In this document: positions 22,546 through 32,012 of the stretch, one piece after another
Layout: each line of letters opens with the position of its first letter
Position numbering within the stretch: the first letter of the stretch is position 1
DNA from: Inonotus obliquus
Lineage: Eukaryota > Basidiomycota > Agaricomycetes > Hymenochaetales > Hymenochaetaceae
Length of the DNA stretch: 64,000 nt
NCBI GenBank assembly: GCA_032164295.1
Contig: JAJHTX010000002.1
Span: 3,720,001-3,784,000 of the forward strand
Direction of reading: 5' to 3'
The notes under the pieces: model-generated
The model's input: the letters and a program-made list of their open reading frames with translations, nothing else
Database searches by the model: none
Told to the model about the DNA's origin: nothing
Program-made: the position numbers and the translations under genes

Positions 22546-25500
22546 TCGAATCGGCTGATCAGCGCGCAAGGAAAGGGACCATAACGAAACCAGAAGGAAG
22601 ATGGTCGCGGGTAAAAGCGAAATGGAAACGCCGATGGACGACCCCGGTAAAACCAAATACCGATCATCCAAAACTGAGGATATACCTCAGTCAGGGGGGA
22701 AAGAGAAACCTGCCAATAACAGCAATGATCGACTCAGGATCAGTATTAACAACGATTAGTCCTAATACCGTCAAACGATATGGACTAGATACAATAAAGA
22801 AACAGAATCCTGCCCAAATTAGAAATGCAGATGGAACGCTAACGAATAACGGGTGGAAGGAAAGCGTTAGAGCATGGGTGGATACCGGAGCATCAAAGGG
22901 AAATATGGAACTCGCAGTAGTAGAAACTACAGGAGACAAATTTTTATTAGGAAATGATTGGATAGCTAACTATAAGCCAGTCATAAACTGGGAAACGGGT
23001 AAGGTAACAACTAGATTTGGGGAAGCCAAATTGTTAGGAACTCGGAATATGATAACGATGGAAAGAATGGCTCGATATCAACAGAAAAGAAGAAGAAAAT
23101 CCCGTAGAATTAGATCTCCACTGCGAAGAGACTCCGAAGAAGGGTCCGAATCCGAAGGAGACACGGGATTAACAATAAGGTGGAATACCATGGGAAAGGC
23201 AAGCTTAGGGAATCTACCGACACCACCACCAAGGTCCGTACAAACCGCGGTGATTGTGGTGCCTCCAGAAGGAATACGGCCAACCACACTAACGCCTAAG
23301 GACGTCACAGTATTGCCAGCACCAGTAATGCAGTATAGGGAGTCGCAAGAAGGAATCGAATCCGACCCAGAGGAAGTCGAAGAAATAGAAGAAACTACGG
23401 AAGAAAGGGACGAATTCCAAGAACAAATCTTGAGAAACTTTGGGAAATTAGCTGAAGAACTGCAAAGACTAGAGGAAACAAATCTCGAAGACCCGCCGAG
23501 ATCACCAGAAAGAACGGAAATAGCACTCCCAAGCATAGAACAAATAATATCCGGGGAAACACCGAGTAAGAGATTACCACCGCAACCACCGCCAAAGATG
23601 CACCAAGTAGGGCAAGGCGGAAGTAGAATAACTAGAGAGAGGAAAACGAGTTACCAAAAGGCCCGGGAAAACAAAACTAAACCAGAAGAAGTGGTATACG
23701 ACCGAAACATGAGAATAACTGTACAAGTAAACGATCAAGAACCCCAAAACCGAGATTATAGCCGAAACAGCAGGATGAAAAGGGAAAGGACCGAGCAGGA
23801 AACAACCGCAATTAAGAAATTAAATAAGTATAGCAGTATGGCACAAAAGTACTCCCAAGAAAAAGCAAGGGAACAAGGACGATCACAAATAGGAACGACT
23901 AAGCATTGGAAATCCTTGGTGCCTAAGGAGCTATGGGATTTCGGGGAGATATTTAGCGAGAACAATTCAAAACGACTACCGAAGCACAATCAATGGGATA
24001 TGAAAATAGTGTTTAAAGAAGGACAGGAACCAACAGCGAAACGAACCATTTATCCGCTAACGCCACTGGAACAAAAAGCAGTGGAAGAATTCATAGAAGA
24101 CAATTTGGCAAAAGGATGGATCAGGAGATCCACTTCAAAGTACGCAATGCCGGTATTCTTCGTCGGAAAGAAGGATGCAGGGGCAAGAATGGTAATAGAT
24201 TACCGACCAGTAAATGCAGTTTGTGAAGTAGATCAATACCCGATACCCATTATGCACACGCTACCCGACAATTTGGGAAAGGCCAAATGGTTCACCACGC
24301 TAGACCTTCGGTCAGGATACAATAATATACGAATCCAAGAAGGAGACGAACATAAAGCCGCATTCCGAACACATAAAGGAGTATTTGAACCATTAGTAAT
24401 GCAATTCGGAATGATGAATTCGCCAGCAGTCTTTCAACGAGCTATGAACGAACTATTTGGAGACATGTTGAACCATGGAGTGATGATTTATCTAGATGAC
24501 ATCATTATCTATGCTGAAACAAAGGAAGAACTGTTACAAAAAACGAGGAAGGTACTAGCTCGGATACGAAGAGCAGACTTCTATCTGAAACCGGAAAAAT
24601 GCTTCTTTAACAAGCAAGAATTAGACTACCTGGGATTCATAGTAAACAAGGACGGATTGAAAATGGACCCGTACAAACTCAAAGCAATAGAAGAATGGCC
24701 AGTACCGCAAAACAAACGGGATATAAAGAAATTTACAGGATTTTGTAATTTCTATAGGAAATTCGTCAAGGACTATGCAGCAATAGCAAGGCCGATGAAG
24801 AAACTAGAATCCAAGAAACAAGCCTTTGTATGGGGAGAAGAGCAACAAAGGTCGTTTGAAGCCCTGAAAAAAGCCGTAATCACAGGACCAATATTAAGAA
24901 GACCAGACTATGACAAAGCCTTCGTAGTAGAAACCGATGCGTCAGACTATGGCATGGGAGCAGTATTATCACAAGAACACGAAGGAAAACTACATCCTAT
25001 TGCCTATCTCACGAGATCCTTTACAACAACTGAAAGGAACTGGCCAGTATCCGAAAAGGAGCTGTACGCAATTGTGATCGCCCTAACTACTTGGAGACAC
25101 CATTTAGAAGGAGCGAAACATACTATTTTAGTACTATGCGACGCGTTGAACCTGAAGACCTTCATGAAAGCGCAACGAGTCGGACGAAAACAGGCCCGAT
25201 GGGTCACGGACGTACTAAGTAGATATCAATTTAAAATCGATTATCGACCAGGAAGCAAGAACACGAGGGCCGATGCGCTATCCAGGAGATCAGGATATGA
25301 CGAAGGAAAGAATGATAACAAGGACGTGATCGTATTACCGAGCGAAAGATTCGTCAACCCAAAAATATTTGATCGACAAGCTAGAAACAGCGTAAGCGAA
25401 GGAATGGTACCACCAAACGATAAATTAATACCCGGACAGGACCGAAAAAGAGATGTATTATATACCTTCCACGACTCACCAATGAGCGGACATCCAGGAA

Positions 25501-27086
25501 CAGACAAGACGATAGCGGCAATAGAAGAAATCTATTGGTGGCCGGATATGAAGGAAGAAATTAGGGAATACGTTGCCTCATGCCACATTTGTCAAAAGAA
25601 CAAACCTAGGAGGGGACGAACACAACCACCGCTGAAACCATTGGAAATACCAACGGGACCATGGAAACATATCACCATGGATTTCATTACAGGACTTCCA
25701 GAAAGTGAGGGCTATGATGCGGTACTAGTGGTAGTAGACCGGTTTTCAAAAATAGCAACGTTTATTCCCTGTACTAAAGAAACAGACAGTAAGAAAACAG
25801 CGAAGATGCTATTGGACCACGTATTCACGAAACACGGACTACCAGAAAGAATTACTAGCGACAGAGGCCCACAGTTTACAAGCAACTTTACACAAGAAGT
25901 ATATAAAGCCATGAACATTGACAATGCGCTTAGCACGGCACATCACCCACAAACAGATGGGCAAAGCGAAAGAGTAAACCAGGAACTAGAACAATACCTA
26001 AGGCATTACGTAAACACAGCGCAAGATAACTGGGCGCAGTACATCCACATGGCAGAGTTTGCTTATAATAATAGAGTACACGCAGCAATAAAGAAGTCAC
26101 CATTTGAACTCCTTTATGGAAGAAAATTGGAAATATTGCCCATGGGGCAGGCGAACGCACCAGACGCACAGGAATATATTAAAAAGGTATGGGAGATACA
26201 GAAACAAGCAGAACAAGCGCTGATGGCGTCAAATGAACAGATGAAGAGATACACCGATAAACATAGGAGGGCAGAATTAGAATTCAAGGTAGGAGATAAG
26301 GTAATGATAGATGCTAGAAACTACAATATAGTAGTACCCAGCCGAAAGATAGGGCCGAAGAATTTAGGACCATATAGAATAATCAAACAACATGGGCCAT
26401 TAAATTACGAACTAGAATTACCAAAGAAGATGCGCATACATCCAGTATTATATGCAGGTAATCTTATTAAATATCAAGATAGAATAGTAGATAACACCAC
26501 GGAAGACCAAGAAGTACCTTCGAATCCAGTCATTGTAGAGGATGACGAATACGAAGTAGAAAGGGTACTAAATTCAAGGAAAACAGGACGGAAATATTAC
26601 TTCTTAATAAATTGGAAGGGATACGGGGCAGAACACGATTCATGGGAGCCATTAGGGAACCTAGGAAACGCCACGGAAAAGATCGAGGAATACTATCAGA
26701 AACACCCACAAGCGGAGAAACCAAATTACATCGACGGATGGATTAGAAGGAATAACGAAAACGAAGAGAAAGGAAAACGAACAGCCAAGAGAAGGATGAT
26801 AAATACCAGGAACCCGATAAAAATAAAGGATTTCGCGTATGACGAAAATAACCCATTACACACCAATCCTAGTGGTTCATCGAGAACGGATAATCTAGAA
26901 GAAACATACCAGAGAGTCAAAAGTCCACTATCCAAGGAACAACATTGGGAGGAAGACGACGACAACATCAGGAGGAATCCTGATCATGCCATAAAAAGGG
27001 ATGAGAACGGAGGCCGCATCCGGCAAAGAAGTAGACGGTTAACGAAGCGAAAACCTACGGGTTCACACGAGGAACAGGGTATATAA
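22521..27086 (+). CDS. pol: Pol of element A (protease, RT, RNase H, integrase, chromodomain)
   Basis: Frame -1 to gag, opening right after a TAA at 22518, so it can be reached by a -1 frameshift within the last seven gag codons. The first pol ATG is at 22725, already inside the protease. Domains, counted from that ATG: aspartic protease (MIDSGS at 1-6, with the domain's start just upstream), reverse transcriptase (about 450-640; catalytic YLDD near 590), RNase H (VVETDASDYGMG near 735), integrase (HHCC finger ending CHICQ; D in MDFITGL, D in SDRGPQF, E in SERVNQELE) and a C-terminal chromodomain (EYEVERVLNS..NWKGYG..DSWEP, about 1273-1320), which in such elements steers integration toward marked chromatin. 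No stop or missing catalytic residue seen. Confidence 0.92.
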   Translation, partial: RGFSRKRLIESADQRARKGTITKPEGRWSRVKAKWKRRWTTPVKPNTDHPKLRIYLSQGGKRNLPITAMIDSGSVLTTISPNTVKRYGLDTIKKQNPAQIRNADGTLTNNGWKESVRAWVDTGASKGNMELAVVETTGDKFLLGNDWIANYKPVINWETGKVTTRFGEAKLLGTRNMITMERMARYQQKRRRKSRRIRSPLRRDSEEGSESEGDTGLTIRWNTMGKASLGNLPTPPPRSVQTAVIVVPPEGIRPTTLTPKDVTVLPAPVMQYRESQEGIESDPEEVEEIEETTEERDEFQEQILRNFGKLAEELQRLEETNLEDPPRSPERTEIALPSIEQIISGETPSKRLPPQPPPKMHQVGQGGSRITRERKTSYQKARENKTKPEEVVYDRNMRITVQVNDQEPQNRDYSRNSRMKRERTEQETTAIKKLNKYSSMAQKYSQEKAREQGRSQIGTTKHWKSLVPKELWDFGEIFSENNSKRLPKHNQWDMKIVFKEGQEPTAKRTIYPLTPLEQKAVEEFIEDNLAKGWIRRSTSKYAMPVFFVGKKDAGARMVIDYRPVNAVCEVDQYPIPIMHTLPDNLGKAKWFTTLDLRSGYNNIRIQEGDEHKAAFRTHKGVFEPLVMQFGMMNSPAVFQRAMNELFGDMLNHGVMIYLDDIIIYAETKEELLQKTRKVLARIRRADFYLKPEKCFFNKQELDYLGFIVNKDGLKMDPYKLKAIEEWPVPQNKRDIKKFTGFCNFYRKFVKDYAAIARPMKKLESKKQAFVWGEEQQRSFEALKKAVITGPILRRPDYDKAFVVETDASDYGMGAVLSQEHEGKLHPIAYLTRSFTTTERNWPVSEKELYAIVIALTTWRHHLEGAKHTILVLCDALNLKTFMKAQRVGRKQARWVTDVLSRYQFKIDYRPGSKNTRADALSRRSGYDEGKNDNKDVIVLPSERFVNPKIFDRQARNSVSEGMVPPNDKLIPGQDRKRDVLYTFHDSPMSGHPGTDKTIAAIEEIYWWPDMKEEIREYVASCHICQKNKPRRGRTQPPLKPLEIPTGPWKHITMDFITGLPESEGYDAVLVVVDRFSKIATFIPCTKETDSKKTAKMLLDHVFTKHGLPERITSDRGPQFTSNFTQEVYKAMNIDNALSTAHHPQTDGQSERVNQELEQYLRHYVNTAQDNWAQYIHMAEFAYNNRVHAAIKKSPFELLYGRKLEILPMGQANAPDAQEYIKKVWEIQKQAEQALMASNEQMKRYTDKHRRAELEFKVGDKVMIDARNYNIVVPSRKIGPKNLGPYRIIKQHGPLNYELELPKKMRIHPVLYAGNLIKYQDRIVDNTTEDQEVPSNPVIVEDDEYEVERVLNSRKTGRKYYFLINWKGYGAEHDSWEPLGNLGNATEKIEEYYQKHPQAEKPNYIDGWIRRNNENEEKGKRTAKRRMINTRNPIKIKDFAYDENNPLHTNPSGSSRTDNLEETYQRVKSPLSKEQHWEEDDDNIRRNPDHAIKRDENGGRIRQRSRRLTKRKPTGSHEEQGI

Positions 27087-27180
27087 AGAAAAGAGTCGCC
27101 GACGAGATACCAGTATCCTTATCAATTCCTTTCACCACCGCCATCAAAACCCTAAACACGAATACCAACGCCGAACAGAA

Positions 27181-27808
27181 ATGTCGAAAACCGTAGAACT
27201 CGTACTCGCGATAGTAGCATTTGGATTGGTAATCATGATGAGTCTGATAATACAATGGAGACTGCAATTTTGGATATGGAGACAGGTGCGCAGTCATTAC
27301 AATAGAGAGGTAGCAACCGTTAACCAGCTATCAGGAATTAAATCACCCGCCTGAAGAAGGCGTAGACCAAAACCCGATAGCGTTCGCGCACGGAAATGAA
27401 GATGAAGATGAAGATGAAGATGAAGATGAAGATGACGATTACATCCCGATGCCGTTCATCCCCTGGCCAGCCGAGCAACAAATGGCGCAACAAGAAGAAC
27501 TATGGGCAAACGTAACAGCGCCCTCAAATGAAGATTGGGGAGACATCTCTACGTGGGGAGCAAGCTGGTCAGCAACGAACGACCCAGATCACGAAACGTT
27601 CTGGACGGACGACGAGTTTATTTGGGACAACTGGACGCCGGAACAATTAAACGAAATCTACGAGATAAGAAGGACCGCGAGAGAACAAATGAGAAACGAG
27701 TTAGTGAATCGAGCAGCGCTGGAGAGAGCGCTAGAAGAAGAACAGAACGCAGACGACGAAATATGGGTGGACATTCAGTTGTGGTCGTCAAATGTAGAGG
27801 AATTTTAG
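27181..27808 (+). CDS. Membrane-anchored acidic protein of element A (spliced model)
   Basis: Lies between pol and the 3' LTR. An ATG at 27181 opens a frame with a hydrophobic helix LVLAIVAFGLVIMMSLII (about residues 7-24) followed by WRLQFWIWRQ. Unspliced, it ends at TGA 27352 (57 residues). A 49-nt GT-AG intron, 27286-27334 (GTGCGC...CTATCAG, TAAC before the acceptor), would join it in frame to the acidic ORF ending at 27808, giving about 192 residues: one membrane segment, an Asp-Glu repeat run (encoded by repeats of GAAGAT at about 27397-27432) and a Trp/Glu-rich tail. Without splicing, the acidic part could start at ATG 27449 (119 residues). No family recognised. Confidence 0.5.
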
Positions 27809-27883
27809 CTCAAAATGGGCTTAAGAATTATGAATAAAGAATATGTGTCATGCATTCCTTATGATTATGTCAGATGCATTCCT

Positions 27884-27894
27884 AGAAGGGGGAG
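27884..27894 (+). other. Polypurine tract of element A
   Basis: AGAAGGGGGAG directly before the 3' LTR; the expected primer for plus-strand DNA. Confidence 0.85.
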
Positions 27895-29349
27895 TGTTAG
27901 AAAGGTAGTATTATCCATCATTAATAAGCCAATAACTATGAGCGTCCTACGTTGGATACAAGAGCGGTTAGCGGCAGTAATACAAGTACTAGAACAGCCT
28001 ATCGTTCCACCGACACCGCGAAGCAATATACTACGATGTTGCAACACGTGCCGCCCAGCTAAAGAACTAGCTGGAGGGCTAATGCGAGAATTAATCAGAG
28101 AGATCACGTACGGGGACATAATGAACGGACAAGCCGATATAATGATACGACGTCGATTTGTAGAACTAACCTACGACCCTAACCAACAAATACAAAAAGC
28201 TTATGAAAGGGAGATACGAGTATTATCCTACGACGCCAGACACTTTGTAATGATGGTCGGAATACGAAACGTAGCACAGGAAGGAAGACACGAACAATGC
28301 GACGCAGCTATAGTAGATGTCGACATTGCCTACAAGCGAGACCAAGCCGGAACGAATGAGAGAACTGCATATGCTTGGGGGCATTGGATAATGAATTACA
28401 TAAGTCGAGGATTACCTTATGGATATACCATAATGGAAATAAAGGTAGAACAGTACGGCGGAGTAATACACCTACAAGGAGTACAAGGGGTAAACCTACA
28501 ACGTGCCAGGACAACGCTAGGATATACACGAGTGCAAACTATTCGAAACTGGCTGACTGTACCACGACCGATACCAACGAGACCCGAAATACAAGGACAG
28601 ATGACTCAGCAATTACCTAGAATAGCTGAATTAGATCAAGTGCCGTTACCTATACAAGAATCAAACCTATCTGCGAGATGGTACCGCCCACTGCACTAAA
28701 CTAATCAAAGAGAGGCTAGTAATACAGAGGTAGTGAAATAAGGAAGGAAGTAAAGAGAAAGCACGGACCAGGTATCATGGAGGAAGAAACAGATAAATAC
28801 CATAAACAGTAAGTAACAAGGTAGTAACGTCACACATGTAAATTAGTATATAAGGAGGCCATCGTAGAGCCGACCTAGCAGTTTAATCCAAGTCAAGGGA
28901 CCCTACCATAAGTCCCTAAGTTAAATCGTAACATCAATTACTTGCGAGCCAGTAAATTACCAGTAGCGACACGGCTGAACTGAACCGATTGTGTGAAATC
29001 GAAGTAAAGCTAAAAATACGGATTGCAACTAGATTGTTCTCCCTATTGTCTGCACGGTACGAGCTACTCACAACGTAGTGCGATTCCCGATATTCCCTTA
29101 TCGTGAATACCAATCAGTATAACAATCGCGTATTCCCGCCGACTTAATACTGTACGATTATAGTATCAGGTTCAACTGCAATATTAGTTAGTTGCTAGTT
29201 GTTTCAGATCGGATCAGCTACACAGTCCACTAAGGTGATTAGCAATTCCATAACCAGTATTGTAGAATTTGGATTAACCCCTCAAACCGAGGAATTAGCC
29301 AGATTGGTCCGTCGATCAAGAATCAACGAACCCTCCACGGAGATAAACA
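27895..29349 (+). repeat. 3' LTR of element A
   Basis: 1455 bp, apparently identical to the 5' LTR; followed by the TSD copy ACGGG at 29350-29354. Confidence 0.93.
27938..28699 (+). CDS. U3-encoded CxxC protein of element A (3' copy)
   Basis: Same 253-residue ORF as at 18124-18885. This copy lies within the full-length transcript, downstream of pol, so it is the one the element's promoter could express, for example from a spliced RNA. Its own start codon is the first ATG in the LTR. Confidence 0.6.
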   Translation: MSVLRWIQERLAAVIQVLEQPIVPPTPRSNILRCCNTCRPAKELAGGLMRELIREITYGDIMNGQADIMIRRRFVELTYDPNQQIQKAYEREIRVLSYDARHFVMMVGIRNVAQEGRHEQCDAAIVDVDIAYKRDQAGTNERTAYAWGHWIMNYISRGLPYGYTIMEIKVEQYGGVIHLQGVQGVNLQRARTTLGYTRVQTIRNWLTVPRPIPTRPEIQGQMTQQLPRIAELDQVPLPIQESNLSARWYRPLH

Positions 29350-30220
29350 ACGGGAGGCAACGGGCATGTTGACATATCATGTGTCCAGCGAACGAGCAAC
29401 AGCTTATCGAGAATACCACAATCCCCCGGAGGTCGTTCGAAATCGCACGAGGTCAACAATAGCAATGGATACGGCAATAGGCATGCAACCAAAGACGCAC
29501 TGGACAATAGTAGGAATCCACGACATATTAGCACTCGAGTGCCCAAGCACATTCGTGGAGATCAGTGCAGACTATGTTACGAACCGCCGCTCACCAATAA
29601 CAGCGGCATGGGTTGCAAACACACTCAGGGAACTATGGGCATACTGCAAAGTTATTCGACTACAAGGAGACCTATACCTAGGCTGGAGAATACCTTCGAA
29701 CGATACTCGACGAAGTGTACGGCTACTCATCGCCATAGGCACATACGTTAAACCACCTTGGTTTCCCCACGATGATATCCGATGTCGAATCACACTTGAC
29801 GGCCCCGAACAAGAGTCCCGAGGCGACAAGCAAATCACAGCCTTCATAGCCCCAGATGCTATACAACGGAACCCCGACGGAATTCCTTAAATGCACGAGC
29901 AACTGCGGACGAGCGAACTTTAACTACGGCGCAGCCATGCAAAACCAATGGCATACGAACACGCATTCAATGACTCACTCACTGACTCACTCTATGCACA
30001 GGGCGCAGCACAAGACCGACCCCGAGCATAGGTTTCAATTCAGTTCAAGTCAAGATGAGTCAACGCCGAGTCATCGCCTTGCACAGGGCGCAGTCGATGA
30101 GTCAATCCGCAGAAGAACAATGGAATTACCAGACGAGTTAGGAAGCTAGAACAATGAATCAGATCGAGAGTAGGAACTACGGAGCGTAGGAAGTGGTCCG
30201 TCCACAACATGAGGAAAAGG

Positions 30221-30228
30221 TATAAATA
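30221..30228 (+). promoter_or_regulatory. TATA box of LTR B
   Basis: TATAAATA in the right part of LTR B, downstream of its ORF, as in element A. Confidence 0.6.
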
Positions 30229-30911
30229 GTTGTAGACTTAGACCGTAGCTCCCTATCTTTCTTTCGATCGTCTTGTACATCGAGTCCTCTTAGGCATCTA
30301 GCTTCTAATCTGAAGACCACCTAATCTGCTTAACCTCCCTTACTCTACGGCGTGGAACGATTGATTAGTCGTCCACCGACTAGAGAAGCTTGCGAACGGC
30401 AACCTACCTGTGTTTAGCTGGGTACTTGTCCTACTAGCCTGTCAACGAGGTTGAGGCCCGACTTGATCAGTTAAACGAAAACGTCCGAGGCAACGCTTAT
30501 TATACTTGGGAATCTGCCCTGCTTGTGAAAACCGAGTAGGCTCCGGAAACTCTTAGAAAAGCATCGCCGAACCCGTAACACTGAGGCCGTCCTATTGTGG
30601 TTACTGTATAGTCCCGTAGGGCGAGCGTTTTCTAACAGATGGTGGTGGTAAGTGTTACGACGTCTTTTTCCTTTCTTCCTCATACGGCCTTTCTTTTTCT
30701 ATTTTCGTCGATGCATATTTACTTTCATTTTAACCACGTTCTTTCACTTAATCCCTACTGGCTTAGCTAATCACAATCTATAACAACTTTATCCCGCCAT
30801 TCCCTTTCTTCCTTTGTTTCTGTTTGTCTTTGTTTATACTGTATAGTTTATGTAAAGCTTTCCCACGACGTCTGTGTATATAAGGCTGGATCAGAGAGTT
30901 AGGGATTCCCC

Positions 30912-30922
30912 ACTCTCTTGTT
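30912..30922 (+). promoter_or_regulatory. Predicted RNA 5' end of element D (self-primer)
   Basis: ACTCTCTTGTT, 35 nt after the start of the TATA box, is the exact complement of the PBS at 31110-31120. Confidence 0.65.
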
Positions 30923-30946
30923 CTAGTACTATCACCTACGTCGCAG

Positions 30947-31013
30947 GTAAGTCGTATTCCCCTTGTATATTATATAGACGTGCTAAATTCTAGTACTATC
31001 ACCTACGTCGCAG
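30947..31013 (+). other. Putative repeat-bounded leader intron of element D
   Basis: CGCAG|GTAAGT follows the first copy of a 26-bp direct repeat, and the second copy ends in the acceptor CGCAG. The span is 67 nt, with GCTAA near the 3' end as a possible branch site. Splicing would leave exactly one repeat copy. The same structure is seen at 38368-38433 and in both LTRs of element F. Confidence 0.5.
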
Positions 31014-31109
31014 ACTCCGGTCTCTTGTGATTAAGTGGTAGCTCGTCTTCTTGCTCGTCGACGTTTCTGATCCTGTGATCGACGTCTCTGACTGCGCAAG
31101 GCGTAACAT

Positions 31110-31120
31110 AACAAGAGAGT
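31110..31120 (+). other. Primer-binding site of element D (self-priming type)
   Basis: AACAAGAGAGT, one base after the 5' LTR, complementary over exactly 11 nt to 30912-30922. Confidence 0.65.
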
Positions 31121-31477
31121 CTCTTAACTCGTGTCGTTGTTGTCGACGTTAAAACAACAAACTCGTACGTGTCTCTGACATCCTCCGTTCCACCTCTGTT
31201 TCTCTCGTTGTCGACGTTGGTCAGTGGATAGTTGTCAGACTCCTGAGACGATCGTATACCTATTGTTGGTGAAGTGTCGTCCCACGTCCTTACCCGACGT
31301 TTGACTTAGACACCTCTCTCCGACAACGCTACCGTCGGTTGTCGCTTGCGGCAAGAAAGCCCAGTAGTGTCTTGTGGATACGTTTCGTTGGAAAGTCGTT
31401 TGTCAAAGTGTTGCTGAACCTCCTGAGACGACGTGAGAGTTCACGTGCTATCTGAGCGTCGAGTCGATCGACATTAC

Positions 31478-31699
31478 ATGTCCGGTGTACCACGTTCCCT
31501 CCGTGAGTATATCGGGTTTCTCGAGTGTTACCCCACCTACGCGATCGTCGGTTATTACCTCGACGATAACGATCATCTTGTTCCTTTCGAAGTCGGAGCT
31601 TATTTTGAGGTCGTCGGTCACTTCCACCGCGCGCTCATTACCTGGGTACCGACCGTCCGCATCTACGAGTTGTGGACGCCTCTAACCCGTCGACGTTGA
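31478..31699 (+). CDS. Conserved leader ORF of element D
   Basis: 73 residues from ATG 31478 (MSGVPRSLREYIGFLEC...). The open frame is conserved with one amino-acid change in element F (49881-50102). No domain recognised. It overlaps, in another frame, an ATG-less ORF (about 31690-31988) with a Trp-rich part (WWSPTSKSWVSW) and a Pro-rich end just before gag. It may be a small upstream protein or a regulatory uORF. Confidence 0.45.
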   Translation: MSGVPRSLREYIGFLECYPTYAIVGYYLDDNDHLVPFEVGAYFEVVGHFHRALITWVPTVRIYELWTPLTRRR

Positions 31700-32012
31700 C
31701 AAACTGCCTTTAACACAAGAGCAGTTAGTGGCGCTCCCCTCCAACTCCGTCGTCGACGAGCAGGACAACGTTACAGTCACCGACAAACAAGGCAATAAGT
31801 TCGAATCCTGGTGGTCTCCGACTAGCAAGTCCTGGGTGTCGTGGGATAACGACGAACACACAAAGACTTTCAGGTGGAAGCCGAGAAATCCGCCACCACC
31901 GACAGCCGCCCCCACACCACCGCCTCGATCTCCCGTTCCCTCGTCGCCGTCTCTACCTTCGACGTCGACTGCCTTTGGACTGACATGAACTTCGTCGAAC
32001 CCTCGAACGACG

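Larger units (their letters stand above)
18081..29349 (+). mobile_element. Element A: complete chromovirus-like Ty3/gypsy retrotransposon
   Basis: 11,269 bp with apparently identical 1455-bp LTRs, a perfect 5-bp TSD, PBS, gag, pol with a chromodomain, PPT and extra ORFs. Order: U3 ORF in the LTR; AUG-free leader with two Met-less frames; gag (21607); pol in the -1 frame (to 27086); membrane/acidic ORF (27181-27808); PPT; 3' LTR carrying the U3 ORF again. Identical LTRs and open frames throughout indicate recent insertion. It is much longer than a typical chromovirus (5-7 kb); the excess is the long LTRs, the leader ORFs and the 3' ORF. Confidence 0.93.
17840..29890 (+). pseudogene. U3-encoded CxxC ORF of LTR B, disrupted by element A
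   Basis: Left part 17840-18080 and right part 29355-29890 are in frame across the element A insertion; removing element A and one TSD copy gives one uninterrupted frame of about 258 codons with no stop. Visible features are a basic, Gln/Asn-rich N terminus, a CHKC pair followed by a helical LHKIILRE segment at the insertion point, and HWTIVGIHD further on. It sits at the same place in its LTR (about 58 nt in) as the U3 ORF of element A (43 nt in) and shares CxxCR...LREAT-like and HxxxxVGI patterns. Function unknown. It is broken by insertion, not by point mutation. Confidence 0.6.
17782..30637 (+). mobile_element. LTR of family B, split by element A
   Basis: Starts TGAAAGGATT and ends TTTTCTAACA, flanked by the direct repeat GATGG (17777-17781 and 30638-30642). 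Removing element A and one ACGGG copy leaves a single LTR of about 1582 bp, and removing that restores the C-family target sequence CTAAGGGATGGTGGTGGTAA exactly. It has a TATA box (30221-30228) in its right part and a coding frame in its left part. No internal domain or second LTR is present, so this is a solo LTR. Confidence 0.88.
30653..31108 (+). repeat. 5' LTR of element D
   Basis: TGTTACGACG...GGCGTAACA, 456 bp. TATATAA at 30877-30883. It holds two perfect 26-bp direct repeats (30921-30946, 30988-31013) that bound a putative intron. It lacks the GCTTTGTGCAAA hairpin present in the 3' LTR. Confidence 0.9.

Noticed and set aside
22518..22724. A gap between gag and pol of element A
   Set aside because: The pol frame is open through this stretch and contains the N-terminal protease strand; no missing sequence is needed.
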